Shown piece by piece: positions 17,126 through 26,270 of a stretch of 64,000 bases of DNA (positions within the stretch are counted from its first letter, which is position 1; each line of letters starts with the position of its first letter). Under the pieces are notes generated by a model. The model did not search any database, had not been told where the DNA came from, and saw only the letters and a program-made list of their open reading frames with translations. Made by a program: the position numbers and the translations under genes. The stretch is from Lysinibacillus_B sp031181585 (GTDB lineage: Bacteria > Bacillota > Bacilli > Bacillales_A > Planococcaceae), in contig NZ_CP154840.1 of assembly GCF_047301505.1 (NCBI RefSeq), positions 1-64,000 on the forward strand, given 5' to 3'.

Positions 17126-17890
17126 ATGGCAAATTTCTTTAAAAGGTATTCCATTACGGCAGCGATTGCCTTTTTATTAGTAGCTGCCTGGGTGATCATC
17201 ACAACCTATAGCACACTTTTGAATCCAGTTATTTTCCCTCCTGCCTTGGATATAGTAAAGGCATTTATTAGTGCATTAGGTGAATTGATCCAGGGCTTCT
17301 TCAGCTCGATGAGGCTGCTCATTCCTGCACTGGCAGGGGCATTGGTTACCGGAATTGGCGGAGGACTTTATTTCGGTCTTCACGAAAAGGGAAGGGCTAT
17401 TTTTTCTCCGTTTTTCCATACGCTTAGCCCGCTTCCGCCGACATTGTTTATACCGTATGCCATTGCGCTATTACCTACATTTAAATCAGCCTCCATCGCC
17501 ATTTTATTTATCGGTGCTTTCTGGCCTATTTTCCTTGGGACAATTCAGGGAGTGATATTAATAGAGAAACATTACTGGGATAATGCAAAAACGATTGGCG
17601 TCAGGGGGAAAGATTTCATTTGGAAAGTCGTCCTGCCTGCTAGTGCCCCCCATATTTTAAGCGGTACAGGAACAGCCTTGACTTTATCTTTCATCGTGTT
17701 AATGATGGCAGAAATGTTTGGTGCGCAGTCCGGAATGGGGCATTTTATCGTTTACTATACCGATTTCTCACAGTATGATTACGTCCTTGCAGGATTGATC
17801 TTTAACAGTATTATTATCCTGACGATCATCGTCTTATTTGAAAAGGTAAAAAAGCGCATGTTGTTCTGGATGAATTTAAAAAGTGAGTGA
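17126..17890 (+). CDS. ssuC: Sulfonate ABC transporter permease
   Basis: A 254-residue integral membrane protein with about six hydrophobic segments and the coupling (EAA) loop at WDNAKTIGVRGKDFIWKVVLPASAPHI (about residues 151-177). It is the permease partner of SsuA-SsuB. TAGGAGG precedes the ATG and the gap from ssuA is 12 bp. Its stop overlaps the next gene by four bases (GTGA), which implies translational coupling to the small lipoprotein. Confidence 0.9.
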   Translation: MANFFKRYSITAAIAFLLVAAWVIITTYSTLLNPVIFPPALDIVKAFISALGELIQGFFSSMRLLIPALAGALVTGIGGGLYFGLHEKGRAIFSPFFHTLSPLPPTLFIPYAIALLPTFKSASIAILFIGAFWPIFLGTIQGVILIEKHYWDNAKTIGVRGKDFIWKVVLPASAPHILSGTGTALTLSFIVLMMAEMFGAQSGMGHFIVYYTDFSQYDYVLAGLIFNSIIILTIIVLFEKVKKRMLFWMNLKSE

Positions 17891-18279
17891 TTTACATTCC
17901 TATAAAAAAACTACTCAAGCTCATGATGAGCATTAGTGCGGTTCTATTTATCAGTGGCTGTCAAGATAGACAGGAGACAGTTCTATTTCTAGAAGTAGCG
18001 CTGAATAGCAATAAAGAAAGCGTCAAGGTAGATGAACCGTTCAAATTGATAATTGCCGTGCAGTACGGAGAAAAAGAGATTAGCAGAGATACAATCGTTG
18101 AAGTTGAATTTATAGAGAACGGTATTTCGCTGGGCTCTGTCAATCCCAGCTACTTAGGAAAAGGTAAGTATGAATTGGAAATGAAGTTTATATCGGAAGG
18201 TGAGCATATGGTAGTGGCGCATGTTGAGTATGAAGACTACTACGAGACAAGGTTTCTTTCCTTTCTGGTAACAGAATGA
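17887..18279 (+). CDS. Small lipoprotein, YtkA/FixH-like
   Basis: A 130-residue exported protein. The lipobox is FISGC with Cys25, and the remainder is a single beta-sandwich-like domain (VDEPFKLIIAVQYGE ... GKYELEMKFISEGEHMV) resembling the YtkA/FixH-like family. It is translationally coupled to ssuC (4-bp overlap) and to the following TlpA-like gene. Such domains are often metal- or redox-associated extracytoplasmic modules; here it may assist the thiol protein next to it. The function is not established. Confidence 0.65.
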   Translation: MIYIPIKKLLKLMMSISAVLFISGCQDRQETVLFLEVALNSNKESVKVDEPFKLIIAVQYGEKEISRDTIVEVEFIENGISLGSVNPSYLGKGKYELEMKFISEGEHMVVAHVEYEDYYETRFLSFLVTE

Positions 18280-18293
18280 AGGTGGATATTCCA

Positions 18294-18839
18294 ATGATTT
18301 ACAGGCACAAATCATTGTTGAGCAAACTGATGCTTATACTTTTGTGCATAGCGGTAAGTTTTATGATTTACAATCAGACAGTACGTACACCGCATATTGA
18401 TGCTTCCACTGAAAATGGCAGCCTAGCAGTGGATTTCACGCTGAGTGATCTGCAGGGACATTCCCACGCATTAACTGATTATGCGGGAAGGGGTGTAGTC
18501 GTGAATTTTTGGGCGACATATTGTCCTCCTTGTGAAAAAGAGATGCCTGCTATCGAAAGTGCCTATCAGGATTATAAACAACAAGGCATAGAGGTGCTTG
18601 CTGTGAATGTGGAAGAAACAATGCGAGTTGTACATCCATTCGTTTCAAAGAAGGAGATCAGCTTTCCTGTGCTGCTCGATCGTCATGGGGAAGTATTCTC
18701 TGACTATGAAGGATTAACTCTACCTATTACCTTTTTTATCGATGAAAAGGGGAAAATCGTAGAAAGAGTAAGCGGTGAAATGACAGAGCAAATGATGCGG
18801 ACGAATATGGAAAAGATTAAGCCGGATTCTAATAAGTAA
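18294..18839 (+). CDS. Membrane-anchored thioredoxin-like protein, TlpA/ResA type
   Basis: A 181-residue protein with an N-terminal transmembrane anchor (about residues 8-26) and an extracytoplasmic thioredoxin fold. The active site is CPPC in FWATYCPPCEKEM, and the cis-Pro loop is LTLPITFFID. ATG 18294 has AAGGTGG upstream; an ATG at 18276 overlapping the preceding stop is an alternative. TlpA/ResA proteins reduce disulfides outside the membrane. Its presence in a sulfonate cluster is unusual and suggests thiol maintenance of a surface partner or handling of a thiol substrate (inference). Confidence 0.82.
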   Translation: MIYRHKSLLSKLMLILLCIAVSFMIYNQTVRTPHIDASTENGSLAVDFTLSDLQGHSHALTDYAGRGVVVNFWATYCPPCEKEMPAIESAYQDYKQQGIEVLAVNVEETMRVVHPFVSKKEISFPVLLDRHGEVFSDYEGLTLPITFFIDEKGKIVERVSGEMTEQMMRTNMEKIKPDSNK

Positions 18840-18866
18840 TCTGATTTTGTAGGAAGGGGTGTTTTT

Positions 18867-20255
18867 ATGAAGAAGCCATTATCGTTTTCTGCCTTCGTTA
18901 TGAATACAGCGTCTCATATTCTTCATGGTCTATGGAGAGATGAGGAGGGACATCAAAAGGACTTCAATGATGTGGATTTATGGGTTTCATTAGCCCAGCG
19001 TCTTGAGGAAGGCGGCTTTGACATTATGTTCTTTGCGGATGTAGTCGGATTGTATGGGGATTACCGCGGAGATTGGAAGTTTCATGTAGAAAGCGGTCTG
19101 CAAATTCCGAGTAATGACCCACTCGTACTGCTTTCTGCTCTAGCGGTAAATACAAAACGTATTGGCCTTGCCTTTACTGCAGCGCCGTTGCAGGAGCCTC
19201 CCTTCAATTTTGCCCGGCGTGTTTCCACGCTAGATCATATTTCTAAAGGGCGTATTGGCTGGAACATTGTTACAAGCGCATTAGAAAATGCATTCCACAA
19301 TTTCGGCCATGATGGATTGACTAAACATGACGAACGCTATGAATGGGCAGAGGAATATGTAGATGTATTATATAAATTATGGGAAGGGTCCTGGGATGAA
19401 GGGGCATTAGTGCAAAGCCGTGAAACAGGCGTTCATGCAGACCCGAATAAAGTGCATAAAATAAATCATGTAGGAAAGCGCTATAAGGTGGAAGGTCCGC
19501 ATTTAGTGTCCCCATCACCGCAAAGAACACCTGTCCTGTTTCAGGCTGGCTCTTCTACTGCTGGAAAGAGCTTTTCATCGCGTAATGCAGAAGCAGTATT
19601 CATTATCGCACCTACCCCTGATATTGCTCGAACAGTAATTGAGGAAACACGGGCTTTAGCTGTTCAAAATGGCCGTGATGCGACAGATATCCGGTTTTAT
19701 CAAGGACTACATTTCATTGTTGGGAAAACAATAGAAGAAGCGAAACGCAAGGCCGCCGAATTAGATGAAAAGATTGACTATCATATGATGATTGCTCACT
19801 CAGCAGGCGGATTGGGAATTGATTTTGGCCATGCAGATTTGGATACTCCCATTGAGGATATAGAAACAGAAGGCACGAAAAGTATTCTAGAATGGTTAAA
19901 GCAAAGTATAACAGGACGTAAGCCGGTCGTTGGAGATTTTGCCGAGCTCCGAAGCAGATCTGCCCGCATTGTAGGTACACCTGAGATGATTGCTGATCAG
20001 CTTGAGCTATGGAGAGAGGCGGGCGTTGATGGCATAAACGTTATCAATGCAACACTTCCAGGTTCTTATGATGAGTTTATTGATGCTATTCTTCCTATTT
20101 TACGAGAACGGGGGTTGGCGAAGGAACTGGAAGCAGTGGATGGAACACTTCGCTCTACTCTTTTTGGTACTGATCAGCTCAATGAACGCCATCCGGCTGC
20201 TAAATACAGAGGGGCTTTTGCCGAGACGGAGGTTGAACAGCATTTTTCAGGATGA
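18867..20255 (+). CDS. NtaA/SnaA/DszA-family FMN-dependent monooxygenase
   Basis: A 462-residue luciferase-fold monooxygenase of the NtaA/SnaA/DszA/SoxA family. Typical segments: LWVSLAQRLEEGGFDIMFFADV, PFNFARRVSTLDHISKGRIGWNIVTS, PVLFQAGSS and the C-terminal GVDGINV. The family uses FMNH2 from a separate reductase, here presumably the ssuE product. Members oxidise nitrilotriacetate, EDTA, dibenzothiophene sulfone or other substrates. In this context, with SfnB/DszC-like proteins, sulfone or sulfonate oxidation is the best guess. AGGAAGGGG precedes the ATG. It is the last large gene of the cluster. Confidence 0.88.
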   Translation: MKKPLSFSAFVMNTASHILHGLWRDEEGHQKDFNDVDLWVSLAQRLEEGGFDIMFFADVVGLYGDYRGDWKFHVESGLQIPSNDPLVLLSALAVNTKRIGLAFTAAPLQEPPFNFARRVSTLDHISKGRIGWNIVTSALENAFHNFGHDGLTKHDERYEWAEEYVDVLYKLWEGSWDEGALVQSRETGVHADPNKVHKINHVGKRYKVEGPHLVSPSPQRTPVLFQAGSSTAGKSFSSRNAEAVFIIAPTPDIARTVIEETRALAVQNGRDATDIRFYQGLHFIVGKTIEEAKRKAAELDEKIDYHMMIAHSAGGLGIDFGHADLDTPIEDIETEGTKSILEWLKQSITGRKPVVGDFAELRSRSARIVGTPEMIADQLELWREAGVDGINVINATLPGSYDEFIDAILPILRERGLAKELEAVDGTLRSTLFGTDQLNERHPAAKYRGAFAETEVEQHFSG

Positions 20256-20390
20256 AAAGGGTGTAATGAAATTTCTTTAAAACGATAACTGAGTAAACTA
20301 CTTTGTTTAGTAACTGAGTGTGAGATAAAGTATTTTGATTTTAAGTTGGTAAGTAAGCGACAGAAAACGTGTGAAAAAAGGGGGATACTG

Positions 20391-20546
20391 ATGGGATCTG
20401 CAAAGGACACAATTATTGAAAAGCTGCTGGAGGACGTACAGAAAATCCAGTATGGTTCAGTGATAATTACAGTACATGAAGGAGAAATTACACAGATGGA
20501 TATAACGGAAAAGAAACGCTTCCCAACTTCAAAAAAGCAGAAGTAA
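20391..20546 (+). CDS. yezD: YezD family (DUF2292) small protein
   Basis: A 51-residue protein with the DUF2292/YezD core IQYGSVIITVHEGEITQMDITEK. YezD-like proteins are often encoded with sulfur-assimilation genes in Bacillales; their molecular role is unknown. The ATG at 20391 follows AAAAAGGGGGAT; the longer ORF from 20346 is not supported. It lies 135 bp after the monooxygenase gene and just before a hairpin-rich intergenic element. Confidence 0.8.
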   Translation: MGSAKDTIIEKLLEDVQKIQYGSVIITVHEGEITQMDITEKKRFPTSKKQK

Positions 20547-20549
20547 AAA

Positions 20550-20794
20550 AGAGGAACGAGTTTTCCTTCCTCTCAGCCTATTGACAAACGTTTTCATACA
20601 GCGTTGCTTGCCTCGCTCGTCCTCTCATGAACTTAGGTTCTATTCGAGTCTTCGCTCGACGCGCGCCTTGTCTGGCAAGCGTTTTCAAGACAGGCTGAGT
20701 AAAAGATTGTTTTATAAAATGGCCTAAAAAATGTGAAGACAAAGTCTTTTTTGACTTTGTCTTCACTCTTAGAGGAAGGAGCTTTCCTTCCTCT
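20550..20794. repeat. Structured intergenic element bounded by near-identical 24-nt palindromic repeats
   Basis: The 24-mers at 20550-20573 and 20771-20794 match at 22 of 24 positions, and each is itself an imperfect hairpin (AGAGGAA ... TTCCTCT). Between them is a folded segment: CTCAGCCT (20572-20579) pairs with AGGCTGAG (20692-20699), GCTTGCC pairs with GGCAAGC inside it, and there is a TCGAG-TCTTCG-CTCGA hairpin near the tip. A 14-bp hairpin follows at 20733-20766. It looks like a dispersed structured repeat or MITE-like unit; no protein is predicted. Confidence 0.6.
20724..20766 (-). terminator. Minus-strand intrinsic terminator
   Basis: GTGAAGACAAAGTC (20733-20746) pairs perfectly with GACTTTGTCTTCAC (20753-20766). 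Read on the minus strand it is followed by ATTTTTT, so it should end the 27.3-20.8 kb operon. Confidence 0.75.
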
Positions 20795-20843
20795 ATAAGG
20801 TTTCAGCTTTTTCAGGCAATCCTGCTCTAGCAGCGAAGTTGAT

Positions 20844-21794
20844 TTATTTAACTAACCGGGCAAGACTCTCAGCCCGTTTTACGATATACTCAATCGGTTT
20901 TTCATCGCAAAGCTTGAACTGGACTGCCGGGAATGTCTCTTTGACTTTACTTGTAACTAAGTCATAGATAGCGGAGATATTTTTTAATACGCCACCGTTT
21001 ACATAGAATGGATGAGTATTTCCGCCGCACTCTGCCTTTCGTAAGGCTGCCGTTGCAAGCAGTGCCAGCTCTTCTGCTGCTTTAACAGCAATCACTCTAG
21101 CTGCTCTATCGCCTCGCTCCGCTGCTGGCTGAAGGTGTGAACTGAGGCTGGCGAGCCGGGCATTTGTATAGTCTGCCCTGTACAGCCAATTCATGAACGC
21201 AGGAACATCTGCTAAATGATTAGCTTCCAGTACGAAATCAGCCAGTATAGTTGGTGCAGCACGGCCATCTTCAGCCTGGAAGATGGCTTTTGCTATTTGT
21301 CTTCCAATCCAGTACCCGCTTCCTTCATCTCCTGCACGATGCCCCCAGCCTCCAGTACGAACAATTTCATTCCCATTATAACTAAAGCAAATAGCTCCTG
21401 TTCCTGAAATTAGGAGAGAGGCCGGGCGTCTATCAGCTAATCCTAGCAGTGTGGCTTCCACGTCGTTTTCGATGATAAGATTTCTGACGGTGAAACCGGT
21501 ATGCTGAATACTGGCTTCAATCAGCTGCTGCATAACTTTTGCATCTTCGTTCGTATCAATACCGGCAATGGCAAATACCGCAACTGTAATCTCACGTTCA
21601 GAAACAGTCCTTTTAGCATCCGATAGTAAAACTTCAAAGAGATGCTGTACACGCTCCCCACCGATTGCCTGATAATTCGATCCGGTCGACGTTGTAGAAA
21701 ATAGCTCTCGCCCATCTTCTGTCCTGAGTGTCATCGTTGTTTTTGTCGCGCCGCCATCGACTGCTAATATGACTTGTTTCAATCCGCATCCCAT
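20844..21794 (-). CDS. BadF/BadG/BcrA/BcrD-type ATPase, N-acetylglucosamine-kinase-like
   Basis: A 316-residue ASKHA-fold kinase/ATPase. It has the phosphate 1 motif VDGGATKTT near the N-terminus, the adenosine/phosphate 2 segment LLISGTGAICF, GGWGHRAGDEGSGYWIG, and a C-terminal NGGVLKN. Members include GlcNAc kinases and activator ATPases; the length and the GDEGSGYWIG motif favour the sugar-kinase type. It overlaps the upstream lyase gene by 16 bp, so it belongs to the importer operon. ATG at 21794 is used; TTG at 21782, spaced 7 bp from AAGGATGG, is an alternative. Confidence 0.78.
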   Translation of the reverse strand: MGCGLKQVILAVDGGATKTTMTLRTEDGRELFSTTSTGSNYQAIGGERVQHLFEVLLSDAKRTVSEREITVAVFAIAGIDTNEDAKVMQQLIEASIQHTGFTVRNLIIENDVEATLLGLADRRPASLLISGTGAICFSYNGNEIVRTGGWGHRAGDEGSGYWIGRQIAKAIFQAEDGRAAPTILADFVLEANHLADVPAFMNWLYRADYTNARLASLSSHLQPAAERGDRAARVIAVKAAEELALLATAALRKAECGGNTHPFYVNGGVLKNISAIYDLVTSKVKETFPAVQFKLCDEKPIEYIVKRAESLARLVK

Positions 21795-23335
21795 CCTTGT
21801 AGAATAACTTCTAGCTTTCGCTCTGCCTCTGTGATTGCACCCACTTTATCCGTTACCCACTCTAGCAGGGTAGCAGAATCCTTTTCGGCAATTTCTAAGG
21901 AGCGGCGCATTGTTTCTGGAGCAGGACCCCCAAGCAATGTACGCACTTGAACGAAATACTCAGGTTTCAGCGCATTGTAGAATTCTTTTTTTGAAATATG
22001 CAGCGGCTTTCCCGTTACTTCCAAGGCTTTCTCATTAGCAATTTCCCATGTCAGATTTCCAAGTGACTCTTCTTCCGATTCCATCAAGGCACGTACACAC
22101 TTGCTAACGATGCTGTGTGATTGGCGGAATGAGATTTTTTCAGAACGAACAAGCGTATCGGCTAGCTCCGTTACATTAGCGAAGCTATTCTTCGCCCGTT
22201 CTAGCAGGCTTTCCTTATTCACATTCATCGTGAGAACAAGGCTGCCAAACAGCTTATAAATGCCAATGAGCCGATCCATTGCCCGCCATAAAAAGGGCTG
22301 CATATCATCCTCTGTATCAACAATGTCTCCAAATGGCGTATTATGAATCATCTGCAGGACGGTGCCTGTATCGCCTACGACAGAAGAAAGTAGAGAGCGA
22401 GTATGCTCAATGGATACTGGATTCCGCTTCTGCGGCATGATTGAACTAACTTGAACGTAAGGGCTTGCCAAACGAAATGCATTGAATTCTTGTGTGGCCC
22501 ATAATAGGAAGTCCTGCGATGTCCGGCCAAGATTGAGCGCAGCCAATTGAATAACACTCGCCGCTTCCGCGATATAATCTGCGCCTGCTACGGCGTCCCA
22601 TGCATTTTCAATTAACCCATCGAATGCAAGGAGCTCCTGCATGCGTTCTCGGCTGATAGCAAAGCCCGTTGTCGTAAGAGCTGCAGCACCCATGCTGCTC
22701 TTATTAATGGTACCAAAGGCGGCCTGCATGCGATGAAAATCGCGTGTCAGCTGATTGATGACTGCCTTCAGATAATGAGCAAATGTAGTAGGCTGCGCCT
22801 GCTGCGTATGGGTATAGCCAATCATGATTGTATCGACATGTTCGTTGGCGAATGCAATGAGGGAAGCCCGCAGACGCAGAAGCTCCTCCATAACGGACAA
22901 CATTTTCTTTCGCAGTGTCATGCGATAAATCGCAATTCCCATATCATTTCTACTTCTGGCGATGTGTAGATTTCCTGCTACATCCCCGCCAAGCTCAATC
23001 AATTTATCTTCAATCCGGAAAAACAAATCTTCAAATTGGGGACTATATTCTCCGGTTTTAAAATATTCCAAATCGAGTCTTTTCAATGCCTTGCCAATAT
23101 TCTTCGCGTCTTCTGCTGTAACCAGCTTTTGCTCTTCCAACATTTTTAGATGCGCCACATGAATCTGCATCATGGATGTTAAAAAACGTTGTTTTGCCTC
23201 ATTATAGGCAGGCTGTAGAACCATTTGACGATAACTGTTTGACGGAAAGTTGGTGCCTTCTACTTCATTAATATGATTTTTATAATCTTGAAAAAACATA
23301 ACATCATCTGCCTCCATTAGATGCTGTGAAATCAT
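21779..23335 (-). CDS. Argininosuccinate-lyase-like enzyme (fumarase/aspartase superfamily)
   Basis: A 518-residue lyase, longer than the ~460 residues of ArgH. Three superfamily regions are intact: NLHIARSRND (residues 122-131), GYTHTQQAQPTT (173-184, with the catalytic His) and the signature SSIMPQKRNP (297-306). The family eliminates fumarate from N-succinyl-type C-N bonds. No other arginine genes are near; it is embedded in an ABC importer operon, so it probably acts on an imported aspartate- or succinyl-amine compound. EDDS lyase is a known superfamily member with such activity. It begins directly at the stop of the permease gene. Confidence 0.82.
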   Translation of the reverse strand: MISQHLMEADDVMFFQDYKNHINEVEGTNFPSNSYRQMVLQPAYNEAKQRFLTSMMQIHVAHLKMLEEQKLVTAEDAKNIGKALKRLDLEYFKTGEYSPQFEDLFFRIEDKLIELGGDVAGNLHIARSRNDMGIAIYRMTLRKKMLSVMEELLRLRASLIAFANEHVDTIMIGYTHTQQAQPTTFAHYLKAVINQLTRDFHRMQAAFGTINKSSMGAAALTTTGFAISRERMQELLAFDGLIENAWDAVAGADYIAEAASVIQLAALNLGRTSQDFLLWATQEFNAFRLASPYVQVSSIMPQKRNPVSIEHTRSLLSSVVGDTGTVLQMIHNTPFGDIVDTEDDMQPFLWRAMDRLIGIYKLFGSLVLTMNVNKESLLERAKNSFANVTELADTLVRSEKISFRQSHSIVSKCVRALMESEEESLGNLTWEIANEKALEVTGKPLHISKKEFYNALKPEYFVQVRTLLGGPAPETMRRSLEIAEKDSATLLEWVTDKVGAITEAERKLEVILQGWDAD

Positions 23336-25050
23336 TATATTGCAGAGCCGGCCGAACCTTTAGACAGTTTTTCAGAAATCAACAGAACAATCAAAATCAA
23401 GAGTATTTGAAGTACACCGTATGCACATGCCGTACCAAATTTGAAGGCATACAGCTTTTGGAATATAGCAACTGATAAAGGAATCGTTGTTGTGCTATAT
23501 AGTAAGATAGACGCTACAAATTCTCCAATGCTTTGTACGAGCGCCAGCAAGGTACCAGCGATGATGCCGGATAGGGTCAACGGCAGGACGATTCTTCTGA
23601 ATGTATACCACCAGCTTGCTCCCAAACTGCGTGATGCCTCTTCGACAGATTGATCCAGCTGCAGCAAGGAAGCCGAGGTAGAGCGGAATACGAGCGGCAA
23701 GTGCCGGACGAAATAGGCAAGCGGCAAAATCCAGAACGTTCCGATCAGTACTTGATTAAAGGCAAATGGACTTTCCGTACTGAAGGCGGCAATCAGGTTA
23801 ACAGCGACGACTGTTCCGGGCAATGCCCACGGAATCATAATGAGTGTATCAAGCAGTGATTTTCCTTTAAAGCTCAATCGTACCATCGCATAGGCAGCCG
23901 CAACCCCGAATAGGATATTACCGACCGTGGCAACAGCCCCCATCTGAATTGAATTCCAAATCGGCCGCCATGTTCGTTCATCCGTAAATAGCGCTTTATA
24001 ATGAGCCAGCGTATAGTCTGTCGGCAAGATCTGAATCGTCCAAGAACCATCTTTCGAGAAGGAGATAAGGATCAGTACCAATATTGGTAAGATAAGAATC
24101 AATGTCCCGGCAAAAGATAGAATAATAGAAATGGTCTTTAATGGTTTTGACGTAACTTCTGAGCGGTGAACGCTGACCCCTTTACTCAGATTTTGGTAGT
24201 TGCGGCGGTTTTGGTACCATCGCATGATTAATAAAAACAGGATAGAGACAATCGATAGAATGGTCGATTGTGTTGCTGCCATATCCAAATTCCCGTTTGT
24301 TCGGGCCAAATAGATCTGCATTGTCATCGTCCGCTCGACGCCGAACATGAGTGGTGCTGTATAGGAAGCCATGGACACCATAAAGACGAGCAGGGAAGAG
24401 GCAATGATAGAAGGTGTCAGCATGGGCAAAATGACTTTTGTCCAAACTCGGATTCGACCGGCTCCCAAGCTTGTTGCCGCCTCTTCCAATGATGGATCAA
24501 GCCCCTTAATGGCAGCGGATGCCGTTAAATAAAAATATGTGTACATTGTAAATGTGTGCACGACGACAACGCCCCAAATGCCTTTTAGTGAAAAAGGTAC
24601 TTCATCAAGCGAGAATAGATGCTGAAAGAAGCGGGGGAAGATTCCGCTCTCTCCATATAAAAAAGTAAAAGAAAGTACACCGACAAGGGGAGGAAGCGCC
24701 ATCGGGACTAGTACAAGAACAGACAGCAATCTACGCCCCGGGAACTCATAACGCTCCAGAAGGAATGCCATTGTTACTCCAACCACTGCACAGCAAATGA
24801 CACTAATGATAGAGATATAGACGCTGTTCCATAACGCTTCTAAGTTAGCGGTACTCTCCAGACTGAAAAACTTACGATAGTTTGCAAGCGTATCATCGCC
24901 CGCAAAGCTTTGCAGAAAGGTGGAATAAAATGGGTATACTACATAGGCAAATAAAATAAGAAATAGCGGTGAAATCAATAGATAGACGAAATAAGGTGAC
25001 TGGGTGGCACGGGACCACCAGCTTCTTTGGTATTCAGCTTGCTGTTTCAT
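23335..25050 (-). CDS. Fused two-domain ABC importer permease (AfuB/FbpB type)
   Basis: A 571-residue membrane protein with about twelve hydrophobic segments, consisting of two tandem permease domains. Each has an EAA loop: EEAATSLGAGRIRVWTKVILP (about residue 191) and EEASRSLGASWWYTFRRIVLP (about residue 480). This fused form is typical of ferric-iron/thiamine/2-aminoethylphosphonate-type importers. It lies 12 bp downstream of the ATPase gene, with AGGAGGCGACAAGG before the ATG. Its stop overlaps the lyase start by one base. Confidence 0.9.
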   Translation of the reverse strand: MKQQAEYQRSWWSRATQSPYFVYLLISPLFLILFAYVVYPFYSTFLQSFAGDDTLANYRKFFSLESTANLEALWNSVYISIISVICCAVVGVTMAFLLERYEFPGRRLLSVLVLVPMALPPLVGVLSFTFLYGESGIFPRFFQHLFSLDEVPFSLKGIWGVVVVHTFTMYTYFYLTASAAIKGLDPSLEEAATSLGAGRIRVWTKVILPMLTPSIIASSLLVFMVSMASYTAPLMFGVERTMTMQIYLARTNGNLDMAATQSTILSIVSILFLLIMRWYQNRRNYQNLSKGVSVHRSEVTSKPLKTISIILSFAGTLILILPILVLILISFSKDGSWTIQILPTDYTLAHYKALFTDERTWRPIWNSIQMGAVATVGNILFGVAAAYAMVRLSFKGKSLLDTLIMIPWALPGTVVAVNLIAAFSTESPFAFNQVLIGTFWILPLAYFVRHLPLVFRSTSASLLQLDQSVEEASRSLGASWWYTFRRIVLPLTLSGIIAGTLLALVQSIGEFVASILLYSTTTIPLSVAIFQKLYAFKFGTACAYGVLQILLILIVLLISEKLSKGSAGSAI

Positions 25051-25062
25051 CCTTGTCGCCTC

Positions 25063-26133
25063 CTATTCAGCCAGGAAATAAAGATTTCTTGGTGGGATAT
25101 GTAGTTCAATCTCGTCTCCGACTGCCTTGATGGCACTGCCTCCATTAATGATCATTGCTTTTAAGGAAGTACCATTTACATGAACGATATAATTGACACT
25201 TAGGCCGGTGAATTCTACAAATTCAATCGTACCTTTTACTGTGTTATCGCCAGGGCCTGCTTCAAATGCTTCAGGGCGGATAGAAACATGGATGGTACTG
25301 CCTGCTGTCAGTTGTACTTCTTTAGCAGCACCGTTTACAAGTCCACGTAGGATGAGTCCATTCTCACTCTCGACGGTTACTACATCTCCCTCAATAGAAG
25401 ATACCTTCATCTCTAGCATATTGGTCTCCCCAATAAACGTTGCCACAAAACGGTTATTTGGCTTATGATAAATTTCCTGCGGAGTGCCGACTTGCTTAAC
25501 AAGCCCGGCCTCCATTACCATAATTCGGTCAGACATGGACATGGCCTCTGTTTGGTCGTGTGTAACATAAATAGTCGTGACACCGAGTTCTGTTTGGATG
25601 CGCTTAATTTCTACCCGTGTTTCCTCACGAAGTTTGGCATCTAAATTAGAAAGTGGTTCGTCCAATAACAGGATATCGGGTTCGATGACGAGAGCACGTG
25701 CCAAGGCAACGCGCTGCTGCTGCCCGCCGGAAAGCTCATTAATTTTTCTGCTGCCATACTGTGCAAGGTGAACAAGTCCGCGAATGCGGTCTACCTTCTG
25801 ACGGATATCGCTCTTTGGCAGCTTTCTTACTTGTAGTCCAAAGGCAATGTTTTCATCGACCGTCATATGAGGAAACAACGCATAGTTTTGAAATACCATG
25901 CCGATATTACGTCTATTCGGCTGTAATGTCGTGACATCCTGCCCGTCAAAATAGACTTTTCCTGTAGTAGGGTAATAGAATCCAGCAATCATGCGCAGCG
26001 TTGTCGTTTTACCACAGCCGCTCGGGCCTAAAAATGTAAAAAATTCTCCGGGCTTTACTTCGAGATTCAGTTCACTAACGCCTAGCACGTCTCCAAATTT
26101 CTTTGTTACATTTTCTATTCGAACACTTTTCAT
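25063..26133 (-). CDS. ABC importer ATP-binding protein (PotA/FbpC/MalK type)
   Basis: A 356-residue ATPase: Walker A GPSGCGKTT, Q-loop MVFQNYALFPHMTV, signature LSGGQQQR, Walker B ILLLDEPLSNLD, H-loop YVTHDQTEA, and a C-terminal TOBE regulatory domain (about 280-356). ATG 26133 is chosen because AAAGGTGGTG lies 7 bp upstream; the longer reading to 26232 has no ribosome binding site. It partners with the permease and binding protein of the same operon. The imported substrate cannot be assigned from this subunit. Confidence 0.9.
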   Translation of the reverse strand: MKSVRIENVTKKFGDVLGVSELNLEVKPGEFFTFLGPSGCGKTTTLRMIAGFYYPTTGKVYFDGQDVTTLQPNRRNIGMVFQNYALFPHMTVDENIAFGLQVRKLPKSDIRQKVDRIRGLVHLAQYGSRKINELSGGQQQRVALARALVIEPDILLLDEPLSNLDAKLREETRVEIKRIQTELGVTTIYVTHDQTEAMSMSDRIMVMEAGLVKQVGTPQEIYHKPNNRFVATFIGETNMLEMKVSSIEGDVVTVESENGLILRGLVNGAAKEVQLTAGSTIHVSIRPEAFEAGPGDNTVKGTIEFVEFTGLSVNYIVHVNGTSLKAMIINGGSAIKAVGDEIELHIPPRNLYFLAE

Positions 26134-26165
26134 GATCATGCACCACCTTTTGAAGGATAGATAGG

Positions 26166-26205
26166 AGAAAAGGGCTGAACCGTATAACGGAGCAACCCTT
26201 TTTTG
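26166..26205 (-). terminator. Imperfect hairpin between binding-protein and ATPase genes
   Basis: GGGCTGAACC (26172-26181) pairs imperfectly with GGAGCAACCC (26189-26198), with TTTT on the minus strand after the stem. A partial terminator here would leave the binding protein more highly expressed than the rest of the importer, a common arrangement. Confidence 0.45.
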
Positions 26206-26270
26206 AGAGAATAAGAAACTATAGGATTTCAATTGGGAGAATATCCAGTTCCCGGGAAAGCAATTTTTAG

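Noticed and set aside
20578..20766. 62-codon minus-strand ORF with an Arg-rich sequence
   Set aside because: It translates the paired arms of the structured repeat; the composition reflects inverted repeats rather than a protein.
21779..23335. Arginine biosynthesis argH
   Set aside because: The protein is about 55 residues too long, sits in an importer operon and has no argG or other arginine neighbours.
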